A DNA stretch of 64,000 bases from CAZDKK01 sp964603725. GTDB taxonomy: Bacteria > Eisenbacteria > RBG-16-71-46 > CAIMUX01 > WJJG01. Position 1 is the first letter of the stretch. Each line of letters begins with the position of its first letter. Below, piece by piece: positions 17,553 through 25,261 of this stretch. The DNA lies in the NCBI GenBank assembly GCA_964603725.1, contig CAZRWW010000018.1:1-64000 (forward strand), given 5' to 3'. The notes under the pieces were generated by a model. It was not told where the DNA came from, searched no databases, and saw only the letters and a list, made by a program, of their open reading frames with translations. Made by a program: the position numbers and the translations under genes.

Positions 17553-19367
17553 CTATCGCAAGGCCGCCTGCATGCTGGCGTCGATGTCCCGCTGGACCAG
17601 CGAGCGCGCGGCCTCTTCCAGCTCCTGCGTGCACGAGCGGATCTCGACGAGGTCCGCCCCGTCGAGGACTTCCTGGAGCTCGCGCGCCTTCTTGGCGATG
17701 ATCTGCTTCTCGTCGCGCGTCATGCTCGCCGCCTGGCGCTTGCTCAGCTCGCTCAGATTGTCGAGCAGGAAGCGGCCGCGCTGGCGCAGCTCCTCGCGCA
17801 GGCCGGCCTCGAAGTCCGCCGACTCGGCGGGCGCGGGCAGGGCGTCCAGCGTGGCCTGGAACACCGAAGATGACACGCCGCGCGCGGGCCGCACCTCCAG
17901 GCCCAGCCGCTTCGAGCGCGCGCTCTCCTGCGCCTGCACGCTGAGCTGCCCGTCCTCGTCGATCACGAGCAGCACCTCGATCGCGGGCCCGCCGGCCGGC
18001 ATGGGCGGGATGTTGGCCACCTCCACGCGGGCCACCGGGGCCCAGTCCCCGGCACCCTGGCCGAACAGCTCGAAGGCGACCTCGGCCTGGCGCTCGAGGT
18101 AGGTCGTGAAGATCTCGCGGTTGCCGGCCGGCAAGTGGATCGCTCGCTCGAGGATCGGGCTCACCTGTCCGGACTGCCCCTCCAGGCCGAGCGCGCACGG
18201 GTTGGCGTCCAGCACCACGATGTCGCTCTTCTCGCGCTCCAGCACGCGGGCCCGCACGAGCGCCCCCAGGGCGACGCACTCCTCGGGATCCAGGCCCGCC
18301 AGCGGCTCGCGCCCCAGGGTCTCGCTCAGATGATCGGCCAGCCCGCGGATGCGCGTCAGGCCCCCGGCCAGCAGCACCACGTCCAGATCGCCGGGCTGCA
18401 GGCGGGCATCGGCCAGCGCGCGGCGGCACACCCGGGTCGCCTCGTGCTTGAGCGGCTCGAGCAGGCGATCGAGGTCGGCCGCGGCGTAGGTGTGGCGCAG
18501 CGGCGGCCGGTCGGTCCCGAGCCCAACGCTCACCTCGGCCTTCCCCCGCGCGGCCAGATCGCGCTTGGCCGCCTCGGCCACGACCAGCAGGTGCCGCGCG
18601 ACGTGCTCCACGTTGTGCACCGGCCCTCCGGCCCTGGCTCGCGCGAGCAGATCGGCCGCCAGCGCCTGATCGATGCGGTCGCCGCCGATCGGCACGCCGA
18701 CGCTCGCCAGCACGCGCACGAGTCGGTCTCGCACGCGCGCCAGCGTGACGCTGAAGTAGCCGGCGCCCCAGACGCAGACGCCGACGCAGCCGCGGCCGCC
18801 CTGGGCGATCCAGGCCAGCGCCGCGGCCGTGGCCTCGTCGATCAGACGCACCTGCTGGAAGCCGGCCATGCGCGCCGCCAGCCAGAAGGTGCGCCGGTCG
18901 AAGGGCGAGAAGGCAGCCGGCACGGGGAAGACGCCGCTGTCGACCGGCCGCTCCAGGAAGGACTCGGCCGCGCGCCGCAGGTGAGCCAGGAAGTAGGCAT
19001 TGATCTCGAGAGCCGAGCGGGCTTTCCCGCCCAGGTCGAGCTGCAGCAACGGGGCCGAACCCGAGGCCACCGGATGCGGAAAGAAGGGCCCGCGGGCCTC
19101 GAGCGCCTGGCCATCCTGGGTCAAGAGCGCCTTGGGCGACAGAACGGTGTGACGCGGGTAGAGGGTCTGCCGATCGCGGGCCGGCACGCCCGCCAGAACG
19201 CCGCCTTGCGGCGAGATCGCCAGCGCCGACGGAATGCGCGGGTCACCCGCCAGGTCGGTCACGAACGCCGAACCTTCTCCGCGCGCGAACGCGATGCGGC
19301 TCACGCTCGTTCCGCAGTCGAAGGCCAGGTAGCCCTGACCCGCGGATGGGACCGACGACTGCCTCAC
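17553..19367 (-). CDS. Divergent Hsp70-family chaperone (HscA-like)
   Basis: About 604 residues with an Hsp70 layout. Phosphate-1 is FDCGTSVSRIAFA (near residue 17), the connect-1 segment is IDEATAAALAW, the adenosine motif is LLAGGLTRIRGLADHL, and a shortened substrate-binding domain with a helical lid follows. The phosphate-2 loop is unusual: VCVWGAGYFSVTL instead of 'DLGGGTFDVS', losing the Asp and one Gly. ATPase activity may be reduced or altered. The gene directly follows an HscB-like J-protein, so an HscA-type role in Fe-S cluster transfer, or another dedicated J-protein/Hsp70 pair, is inferred. Start GTG 19367 is preceded by GGAGGG at about 11 bases; TTG 19370 is adjacent. Confidence 0.82.
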   Translation of the reverse strand: MRQSSVPSAGQGYLAFDCGTSVSRIAFARGEGSAFVTDLAGDPRIPSALAISPQGGVLAGVPARDRQTLYPRHTVLSPKALLTQDGQALEARGPFFPHPVASGSAPLLQLDLGGKARSALEINAYFLAHLRRAAESFLERPVDSGVFPVPAAFSPFDRRTFWLAARMAGFQQVRLIDEATAAALAWIAQGGRGCVGVCVWGAGYFSVTLARVRDRLVRVLASVGVPIGGDRIDQALAADLLARARAGGPVHNVEHVARHLLVVAEAAKRDLAARGKAEVSVGLGTDRPPLRHTYAAADLDRLLEPLKHEATRVCRRALADARLQPGDLDVVLLAGGLTRIRGLADHLSETLGREPLAGLDPEECVALGALVRARVLEREKSDIVVLDANPCALGLEGQSGQVSPILERAIHLPAGNREIFTTYLERQAEVAFELFGQGAGDWAPVARVEVANIPPMPAGGPAIEVLLVIDEDGQLSVQAQESARSKRLGLEVRPARGVSSSVFQATLDALPAPAESADFEAGLREELRQRGRFLLDNLSELSKRQAASMTRDEKQIIAKKARELQEVLDGADLVEIRSCTQELEEAARSLVQRDIDASMQAALR

Positions 19368-19430
19368 CAAAGATGAGTCCCTCCTCGCCCGGGCCAGTTC
19401 CAGACCGGCGGCGCGCCGCCGGCCGCGGCG

Positions 19431-20120
19431 CTAGCCGCCCGCGACCACGGCGGCCCGTTCCCAGGAGCGCGCCGCCCGCAGGCGCTCCATCAGCGCGTCC
19501 AGATACTCCTGCTCGCCCAGCCAGCGCTGGGCCTGCGCATCCCAGCCGTCGGGCACCTCCGGCCAGCGGTCCCCGGCGCGGCGCACCGCGTCGTCCCACT
19601 GCTGCTCGACGGCCTGCAGGCTCACCCGCGCCCGTTCGACCGCGCTCTCGGCCTGGACCTGCAGCGAGGCGAGGTGGTCCTGGTGGGACTCCCAGGCCTC
19701 CCGGTCGCCCTTCTGCCGGGCGTCCTCCGCCGCGGACAGGATGCGACTGATGATCTGGGCCGACTCCTGCAGGCCCTCGGGCACGGTGCGCGTCGTCTCC
19801 CCCAGGCGGCCGCTGGCCGCCAGGACGTAGCGCAAGCGCTTGGTGCGGTCCTTGAGCGTGCGATAGGCGTCATTGAGCGTGCGCATGGCCACGCGGGCCG
19901 CGTTGATCACCCGCTCATCGCGATGCGCGCGGAACAGGTCGGGATGACACTGCAAGGCCAGGCGCTCGTAGGTCCGCTCGAGCTCACCCTCGGCCCACTG
20001 CAGCCGGGGAGCGATCCCGAGAGCCTCGAAAGCCCCCAGGATGTCCACCGGCTGCGGCATCCCGCAGCGCCCGCACAGGAGGGCGTTCTCGAGGACGTTT
20101 TCGCAATTCCAGCACTTCAT
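19431..20120 (-). CDS. hscB: J-domain co-chaperone, HscB-like, with tetracysteine head
   Basis: A 229-residue protein. It begins with a zinc-finger-like head, MKCWNCENV...LCGRCG (C3, C6, C16, C19), then a J-domain with HPD at residues 59-61 (CHPDLF), then a long helical C-terminus of the size of the HscB cargo domain. The tetracysteine head resembles that of mitochondrial HSC20 and some bacterial HscB proteins rather than E. coli HscB, which lacks it. Expected role: deliver the Fe-S scaffold to the Hsp70 encoded 63 bases downstream. ATG 20120 fits the homology; GTG 20141 is open but has no ribosome-binding site. A good promoter lies at 20201-20230. Confidence 0.8.
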   Translation of the reverse strand: MKCWNCENVLENALLCGRCGMPQPVDILGAFEALGIAPRLQWAEGELERTYERLALQCHPDLFRAHRDERVINAARVAMRTLNDAYRTLKDRTKRLRYVLAASGRLGETTRTVPEGLQESAQIISRILSAAEDARQKGDREAWESHQDHLASLQVQAESAVERARVSLQAVEQQWDDAVRRAGDRWPEVPDGWDAQAQRWLGEQEYLDALMERLRAARSWERAAVVAGG

Positions 20121-20200
20121 GGATGGGTCAATCCCCTTCACGGCCCGGCGCCCGCCGGCGGCGGCGACACCGGACCGCGAGCTTGAGGTCAGAAGGGATC

Positions 20201-20230
20201 ATGCTAGGTGGTGCGGTGCCGGCCTGTCAA
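20201..20230 (-). promoter_or_regulatory. Promoter of the hscB-like/Hsp70/nrnA/folE operon
   Basis: On the minus strand: TTGACA (20230-20225), 18-base spacer, TAGCAT (20206-20201). Perfect -35. The implied leader to ATG 20120 is about 75 bases. Confidence 0.6.
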
Positions 20231-20337
20231 TGGCCGTCGGGCGGGCGGGCAGGTCCGGGCGGCCGGCTCGTCGGGCTGGCGATGCGCCCCCGCGTGACGA
20301 TAAAGGAAGGAGGCAGGCTCGGTGGAGACCGATCGGC

Positions 20338-20934
20338 ATGAGCATCGGCATCAAAGATGTCCCCAGCGGGGCCATGATCTACCCGCTGCCCCGTCCCGTA
20401 CCGGACTGGGCGGCCCAGATCCTGGAGTTCACCTATCTGCTGGGCGCCACGCTGTGGATGGGCGTGCACGCCTCGGCCGCCCTGCTCACGGCGCCGCTGG
20501 TCGCGCGCTCGCCCGAGGTCAGCATCGACATGGCGCGCCTGCTCGTCTGGCTGCTCGAGTCGTTGGGCTATGTGGCGGCCATCGCCGCCGGCGTGCTGTT
20601 GCTGACCGTGCTCGGCATGCACCTGTTCGCGCTGCGGCGCCCGGCCACGATCCTGGTGATGCTCACCCTGGTGCTCATCATGACGGCTCTCGCCGTCGGG
20701 CCCCAGCTGTGGCTCATCCCGAAGGTCGCATCCCAGCTCCGCCTGGCCGCCCTCGCGCCCGACACCTTCAGCGGCCAGACCCACGGGGCGCTGGTGCTGG
20801 CGATTCGCGGCATGGGCTTGATGGGCATGCTGCATCTCTTCTTCGGCGCCATCCTGGTCGCGCTCGGCGCCCGGCGCTGCTACCGGTACCCGCGCGACGA
20901 GATGGCGCTTCTCAGCCAACCTGACGCCCGGTGA
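20338..20934 (+). CDS. DUF4149-like integral membrane protein
   Basis: A 198-residue protein with four predicted membrane spans: about residues 27-50 (ILEFTYLLGATLWMGVHASA), 66-92, 97-121 (TILVMLTLVLIMTALAVG) and 155-180. The first span with its 'TLWMG' and following 'APLV' resembles the DUF4149 family (TMEM205-like), whose function is not known. ATG 20338 has GGAG about 11 bases upstream; a stronger AGGAGG further upstream would instead suit a different frame that has no protein character. The 3' end overlaps the convergent miaB gene by 23 bases. Confidence 0.75.
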   Translation: MSIGIKDVPSGAMIYPLPRPVPDWAAQILEFTYLLGATLWMGVHASAALLTAPLVARSPEVSIDMARLLVWLLESLGYVAAIAAGVLLLTVLGMHLFALRRPATILVMLTLVLIMTALAVGPQLWLIPKVASQLRLAALAPDTFSGQTHGALVLAIRGMGLMGMLHLFFGAILVALGARRCYRYPRDEMALLSQPDAR

Positions 20935-22264
20935 GCGTGTGGGATGTCGTGCGGGTGATCTCGACCTCGACGACGTCGCCCGGCGCCGGCTCGGCGCCGC
21001 CCGCGGGCTCGATCACCACGGGCTTGAAGTCGAGACCGCGGCCGAAGCACAAGCGCCCGGAGCCGCGCGCGGGCCCCTCGACCAGAACCCGCCGGCGGGT
21101 CCCGACCAGCGCGGTGAAGCGCTCCCACGAGTGCCGCTCCTGGCGCTCGATGACCTCGGCCAGCCGTTGCTGCTTGACCAGAGCGGGCACATCGTCGGCG
21201 AGAAACCGGGCGGCATAGGTGTGGGCGCGGGGCGAATAGGCGAACATGAACGCGCTGTCGAAGCGCACCTCGTTCATGAGGTCGAGGGTCTGCCGGTAGT
21301 CCTCTTCGGTCTCGCCCGGAAAGCCCACGAGCAGGTCGGTGGTGATGCTCACGCCGGGGATCAGCCGGCGCGCGGCGCGGATGAGCGCGAGGTAGGCGTC
21401 GCGCGTGTGGCCGCGCCGCATCGCGGCCAGGATGCGATCGGATCCCGACTGCAGGGGCAGATGCAGGTGGCGCGCCGCGACCGGATGGCGCGCGATCGTC
21501 TCGAGCAGGCCCGGGGTCAGGTCGGTCGGGTGCGGCGCCAGGAAGCGCAGATGCACGAGGCCTGGCACGGGCGCGAGCCGATCGATCAGCCAGGCGAAGT
21601 CGCGCCCCTCGGCGCGCCAGGAGGTGACGGCCTGGCCGAGCAGCGTCACCGCCCGGAACCCCGCCCGGGCCGCCTGCTCGACCTGGGCGAGCACCGCCTC
21701 GGCGGGCAGGCTGCGCTCGCGCCCCCGACCGAAGGGCACGGCGCAGTAGGTGCAGAACCGGTCGCAGCCCCGCATGATGGTCACCCAGGCGTTGACGCCC
21801 CGGTGCCGCGCCGGCGCGATGTCGGCGTAGGTCTCCTGCCGGTCGCGCTCGAGCGCCAGGCGGCCCGGCGGGTCGACAGGCCCGGAGGATGCGCCGGGCG
21901 TCGCGGCCGCCTCCGCCTGCCGCAGAAGCTCGGGCAGACGGCGGTAGGCGTCGGGACCGATGAACAGGTCGACGTCCGGCAGGAGCGCCGCGAAGTCGGT
22001 GCCCAGGTGCTGGGGCACGCAGCCGGCCAGGACGAGGCGCAGCCCGGGGTGGTGGGCTTTCAGGGAAGCCAGGCTCTGCACGCGGCCGGCCACGCGCTCG
22101 ACCGCTCGCTCACGCACCGAGCACGTGTTCACCACGATCAGGTCGGCGTCGGCGGGCCCGGCGGCCGCCTCCCAGCCCGCCCGCGTGAGGATGGCGGCCA
22201 GCAGCTCCGAGTCGGCCACGTTCATCTGACAGCCGTAGGTCTCGATGCAGTAGCGGCCCATCAT
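20912..22264 (-). CDS. miaB: tRNA-2-methylthio-N6-dimethylallyladenosine synthase
   Basis: A 450-residue methylthiotransferase that adds the 2-methylthio group to i6A37 of tRNA. The three N-terminal cluster cysteines are C12 (YGCQMN), C48 (NTCSVRERA) and C82 (AGCVPQ). The radical SAM cysteines are C167, C171 and C174 (MRGCDRFCTYC). GFPGETEEDY and a C-terminal TRAM domain complete the family architecture. NTCSVRE and GRGRERS favour MiaB over RimO or MtaB. ATG 22264 overlaps the mtaB stop as ATGA; AAGGAG lies just before it, and ATG 22261 is equally possible. Confidence 0.95.
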   Translation of the reverse strand: MMGRYCIETYGCQMNVADSELLAAILTRAGWEAAAGPADADLIVVNTCSVRERAVERVAGRVQSLASLKAHHPGLRLVLAGCVPQHLGTDFAALLPDVDLFIGPDAYRRLPELLRQAEAAATPGASSGPVDPPGRLALERDRQETYADIAPARHRGVNAWVTIMRGCDRFCTYCAVPFGRGRERSLPAEAVLAQVEQAARAGFRAVTLLGQAVTSWRAEGRDFAWLIDRLAPVPGLVHLRFLAPHPTDLTPGLLETIARHPVAARHLHLPLQSGSDRILAAMRRGHTRDAYLALIRAARRLIPGVSITTDLLVGFPGETEEDYRQTLDLMNEVRFDSAFMFAYSPRAHTYAARFLADDVPALVKQQRLAEVIERQERHSWERFTALVGTRRRVLVEGPARGSGRLCFGRGLDFKPVVIEPAGGAEPAPGDVVEVEITRTTSHTLTGRQVG

Positions 22265-23787
22265 GCTCCTTCCCGCGCTCGCGCGGCCGGCCGCGCCGCG
22301 GGCCGTTCGGCCAACCGGCACTCCTGCCGGCCGGGCTCGAGCGTCTCGCCCGCCACCACCGTCACCCAGTCCCCGGGCGCCAGGCCTCGCGCCTCGCCCG
22401 ACATGCGCACGTACTCCCCGCTCATGCCCGTGAAGCGATCTCCCTGGACGCGCTCGACGACCAGCCGGCAGGCGCGCCCCACCAGGCGCCGTTGGAACCG
22501 GACCCGCAGCCGGGCGTCGAGTTCCCGCAGGCGCGCGACCCGCGCTCGGCGCTCGGCCACCGGCACGCGCGGGGTGAGCGTGGCGGCCGGCGTTCCGGGG
22601 CGCTCCGAATAGGCAAAGGCATGGAGATAGGTGACCGCAAGCCGTTCGAGCAGCGCCAGGGTGCGGCCAAAAGCCGCGGGCGACTCGCCGGGAAAGCCGG
22701 CCACGATGTCCACGCCCAGGCCGCAGAGCGGCAGGCGCGCCGTGATGCGCTCGGCGAGCGCCTCCAGCTCGCTGGCCCCGTAGGGACGACCCATCGACCT
22801 CAGGACGCCGTCGTCGCCGCTCTGGAAGGGCACGTGCAGGCTGCGGGCCACCTTCGGCAGCGCGGCGATCCTGTCGAGCAACTCGGTCGTGATCGTCATC
22901 GGCTCGAGCGAGCTCAGGCGGATGCGCTCGAGACCGGGCACGCTTCCCAGATCGGCCAGCAGCCGGCCCAGGGCGCCGGGCTCACCGGCGCGCGCCTCGG
23001 CGCCGGGCGCTCCAGTTTCAGCCGGAGCGCCAGCCTCGCCGCCCTCGGCCGGAGGGCCGGCCTCGCGGCCGTAGAGCCCGAGGTTGATGCCGGCGAGGAC
23101 GACCTCGCGGGCGCCCACGGCGACCAGTCGCCTGGCCTCCGCCAGGACGTCGGCCGGATCTCGGCTCACCGGCCGGCCCCGCAGGGCGGCGACAATGCAG
23201 TAGGTGCAACGGAAGCTGCAGCCGTCCTGGATCTTGATCGAAGGGCGCGTGCGCCGTCCCGCGGCCGTCTCGATGCGTCCCGAGAGGCGCGCGAGGGTCG
23301 GATCGGCCGTCCAGCAGACCGGCGCGCCGCGCTGCTCCCGTCCACCCGCGGCGCCGAGCGGCGCCAGCCCGGCTTCGGCCAGGGCGCGGGCCAGGGCCTC
23401 CTCCCGGGCCGGCCCCGGCGGCAGCCGCAGCGCGCCGGCCCGAGCCAGGCCGTGCAGCACCGCCCGCACGTCGGCCTTGTGGCGATTGCCCACGACCAGG
23501 TCGACTCCCGGCAGGTCGGCGAACGCGGCGGGATCGAGTTGCGCGCCGCAGCCGGTCACCAACAGCAGCCCGGCGGGCGCCGAGCGGCGGGCGCGGCGCA
23601 CCCCGTTGCGCGACTGGGCCACCGCCGCGGCGGTGACGGCGCAGGTGTTGAGCACCGTGAGGTCCGGCGACTCCCCGGGCGCGGCTTCGTGTCCCCCGAC
23701 GGCGAGCAGGGCGCCGCGCAGCGCGTCGGCCTCGACCTCGTTGGCGCGGCAGCCCAGGAATCCGATGGCAAAGCTGAAGGGCGTCAT
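22261..23787 (-). CDS. mtaB: tRNA (t6A37) methylthiotransferase MtaB-like
   Basis: A 508-residue methylthiotransferase, longer than the usual 430-450 residues. Cluster cysteines: C13 (LGCRANEVE, typical of MtaB), C49 (LNTCAVT) and C80 (TGCGAQ); radical SAM cysteines C190, C194 and C197 (QDGCSFRCTYC). It should convert t6A37 to ms2t6A37. Two low-complexity inserts explain the extra length: an Ala/Gly/Arg segment about residues 115-180 and a Pro/Ala/Glu/Gly segment about 243-275 before the substrate-binding half. ATG 23787 follows GGGGAGG. First gene of the mtaB-miaB pair. Confidence 0.92.
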   Translation of the reverse strand: MTPFSFAIGFLGCRANEVEADALRGALLAVGGHEAAPGESPDLTVLNTCAVTAAAVAQSRNGVRRARRSAPAGLLLVTGCGAQLDPAAFADLPGVDLVVGNRHKADVRAVLHGLARAGALRLPPGPAREEALARALAEAGLAPLGAAGGREQRGAPVCWTADPTLARLSGRIETAAGRRTRPSIKIQDGCSFRCTYCIVAALRGRPVSRDPADVLAEARRLVAVGAREVVLAGINLGLYGREAGPPAEGGEAGAPAETGAPGAEARAGEPGALGRLLADLGSVPGLERIRLSSLEPMTITTELLDRIAALPKVARSLHVPFQSGDDGVLRSMGRPYGASELEALAERITARLPLCGLGVDIVAGFPGESPAAFGRTLALLERLAVTYLHAFAYSERPGTPAATLTPRVPVAERRARVARLRELDARLRVRFQRRLVGRACRLVVERVQGDRFTGMSGEYVRMSGEARGLAPGDWVTVVAGETLEPGRQECRLAERPAARPAARAREGA

Positions 23788-23824
23788 GATCCTCCCCGCC
23801 CGGCGCCGCCGCGCCGGAAGCTCC

Positions 23825-23854
23825 AGCCTAGGGAGGGCATGGCCCGCATGTCAA
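23825..23854 (-). promoter_or_regulatory. Candidate promoter for mtaB-miaB
   Basis: On the minus strand: TTGACA (23854-23849), 18-base spacer, TAGGCT (23830-23825). The leader to ATG 23787 would be about 30 bases. It stands back to back with the lysR promoter candidate at 23876. Confidence 0.5.
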
Positions 23855-23875
23855 CGCGCGGGGCCACGTTCGGCG

Positions 23876-23904
23876 TGGACAGGCGCCGCTAATGCTGATA
23901 AGTA
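23876..23904 (+). promoter_or_regulatory. Candidate promoter for the LysR-type regulator
   Basis: TGGACA (23876-23881), 17-base spacer, TAAGTA (23899-23904), in an AT-richer patch (aatgctgataagtagatcg). The leader to ATG 24017 would be about 105 bases. Confidence 0.4.
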
Positions 23905-24016
23905 GATCGAACCGGTCAGGGACGCGGCCCGCCGCCGCACCCCAGGGGCCCACCGGGCTCGCGCCCCCGCGCCCGCCGGCATCGAGGCGGGCGCACCCGC
24001 CGGGAGGAAGGCAGCG

Positions 24017-24898
24017 ATGCAGCTCGAAACCCTGAAGGTCTTCTGCGACGTCGTGGAAACCGGGAGCTTCTCGAAGGCCGCCGTTCTCAACTTCATCTCG
24101 CAGTCGGCGGTCAGCCAGCAGATGCGCGCCCTGGAGGAAAAGTACGACCACAAGCTCATCGAGCGCGGCAAGCGCAACCTCACCCCCACCCTGGCCGGCC
24201 AGATCCTCTACGAAGTCGCCAAGGACGTCCTCACGCGCCTGGACGGCATGGAGCAGCGGCTGCAGAAGCTCTCGAAGAGCGTGGTCGGCGAGGTGCGCCT
24301 CGCGACGATCTACAGCGTGGGCATGCACGAGCTGCACGGGCACCTGGCCGAGTTCATGCGCCAGTACCCGGGAGCGCGTGTGCGCATGGAGTACAGCCGG
24401 GTCAACCGGATCTACGACGCGGTGCTCGGCAACCAGGCCGACATCGGCATCGTCGCCTACCCCGCGCGGCGCTCGGGCATTCAGATCCTGCCCTTCAAGA
24501 GCGACGAGCTCGTGCTGGTGTGCCCGCCGGCCCACCCCCTGGCCCACCTCAAGAAGGTCGAGACCCACCAGCTCGCGGGTCAGGACTTCGTCTGCTTCGA
24601 GCGCGACATTCCCACCCGCCGGGCCGTCGACCGGATCCTGCGCGAGCACGACGTGAAGGTGAACGTGGTGATGGAGCTCGACAACGTCGACACCATCAAG
24701 CGGGCGGTCGAGATCGGCAGCGGGATCGCGGTGCTGCCCAAGAAGAGCGTCGCGCCCGAGGTGGAGCTCAAGACGCTCGCGGCGATCGAGTTCGCCGGTG
24801 AGCGCTATCTGCGGCCGCTGGGGATTCTCATCAAGCGCGGACGCGAGATTCCCACGGCCATGCAGCGCCTCCTCGACGTTTTGACGCGTGAACACTAG
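24017..24898 (+). CDS. LysR-family transcriptional regulator
   Basis: A 293-residue regulator. The N-terminal winged helix (residues 1-60: MQLETLKVFCDVVETGSFSK ... SQSAVSQQMRALEE) is classical LysR. The rest is the periplasmic-binding-protein-like effector domain (VVGEVRLATIYSVG ... QADIGIVAYPARRSGI ... AVEIGSGIAVLPKK), close in style to CysB/CbbR-like members. The effector is unknown. ATG 24017 has GGGAGGAAGG upstream. The gene precedes nrdJ by 363 bases in the same direction, and that gap is rich in TTCCA half-sites, so control of nrdJ or of itself is plausible but unproven. Confidence 0.93.
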   Translation: MQLETLKVFCDVVETGSFSKAAVLNFISQSAVSQQMRALEEKYDHKLIERGKRNLTPTLAGQILYEVAKDVLTRLDGMEQRLQKLSKSVVGEVRLATIYSVGMHELHGHLAEFMRQYPGARVRMEYSRVNRIYDAVLGNQADIGIVAYPARRSGIQILPFKSDELVLVCPPAHPLAHLKKVETHQLAGQDFVCFERDIPTRRAVDRILREHDVKVNVVMELDNVDTIKRAVEIGSGIAVLPKKSVAPEVELKTLAAIEFAGERYLRPLGILIKRGREIPTAMQRLLDVLTREH

Positions 24899-25012
24899 CA
24901 ATCCCGCGTGGCACGCCGATGCGCCCGCGCATCTGGCAATTCCACATGATGTTGCGCGGTCGCTCCCGGCCCCGTTCCACGGCCCGCTCGGGCGCTCGGA
25001 TGCGTTCCGCAA

Positions 25013-25028
25013 TTCCAATCCCGTGGAA
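25013..25028. promoter_or_regulatory. Palindromic operator candidate upstream of nrdJ
   Basis: TTCCA-N6-TGGAA, a perfect dyad (ttccaatc/ccgtggaa) with the T-N11-A spacing accepted by LysR regulators, 35 bases upstream of the nrdJ -35 box. GTTCCACGG at 24974-24982 is a perfect inverted match to CCGTGGAAC at 25021-25029, giving a second, wider dyad. Confidence 0.5.
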
Positions 25029-25062
25029 CCTAAGAGGTTAGCGAGCGGTTACGTTTTTCGGT

Positions 25063-25091
25063 TTGACGATCCCAACCGCTGGTACTAGCTT
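25063..25091 (+). promoter_or_regulatory. Promoter of nrdJ
   Basis: TTGACG (25063-25068), 17-base spacer, TAGCTT (25086-25091), preceded by the T-rich ttacgtttttcgg that resembles an UP-like element. Distance to ATG 25262 is about 165 bases. Confidence 0.55.
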
Positions 25092-25261
25092 GCGGGTCCG
25101 ACCTCAAGATGTTGGGGTCTTTGATTTCCCGGGTCGTTTGCATTGAGCACGCCCCTGGTCGGCAGGGGCTCCGACATCGAGGGCGGCTTTGGCGAGTCGC
25201 CCTCAGGGGATGGGTTTCGCCGCACGGCGCGGACGGAATTGAGTTCCGGCAGGAGGCTCTC

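Larger units (their letters stand above)
24899..25261 (+). other. Regulatory intergenic region between lysR and nrdJ
   Basis: No gene is supported in these 363 bases. They are less GC-rich than their surroundings and contain several TTCCA/TGGAA half-sites (24939-25029), a perfect 16-base palindrome at 25013-25028, a promoter at 25063-25091 and a leader of about 165 bases before nrdJ. I looked for a cobalamin riboswitch because nrdJ needs B12 and did not find its conserved box. Confidence 0.6.

Noticed and set aside
16435..20120. Complete isc/suf cluster around the HscB-like gene
   Set aside because: No scaffold, ferredoxin or IscR gene is present; the neighbours are nrnA and folE, so only the chaperone pair can be claimed.
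24899..25261. Cobalamin riboswitch upstream of B12-dependent nrdJ
   Set aside because: The conserved B12-box and surrounding stems were not found; the region instead shows a normal promoter and dyads.
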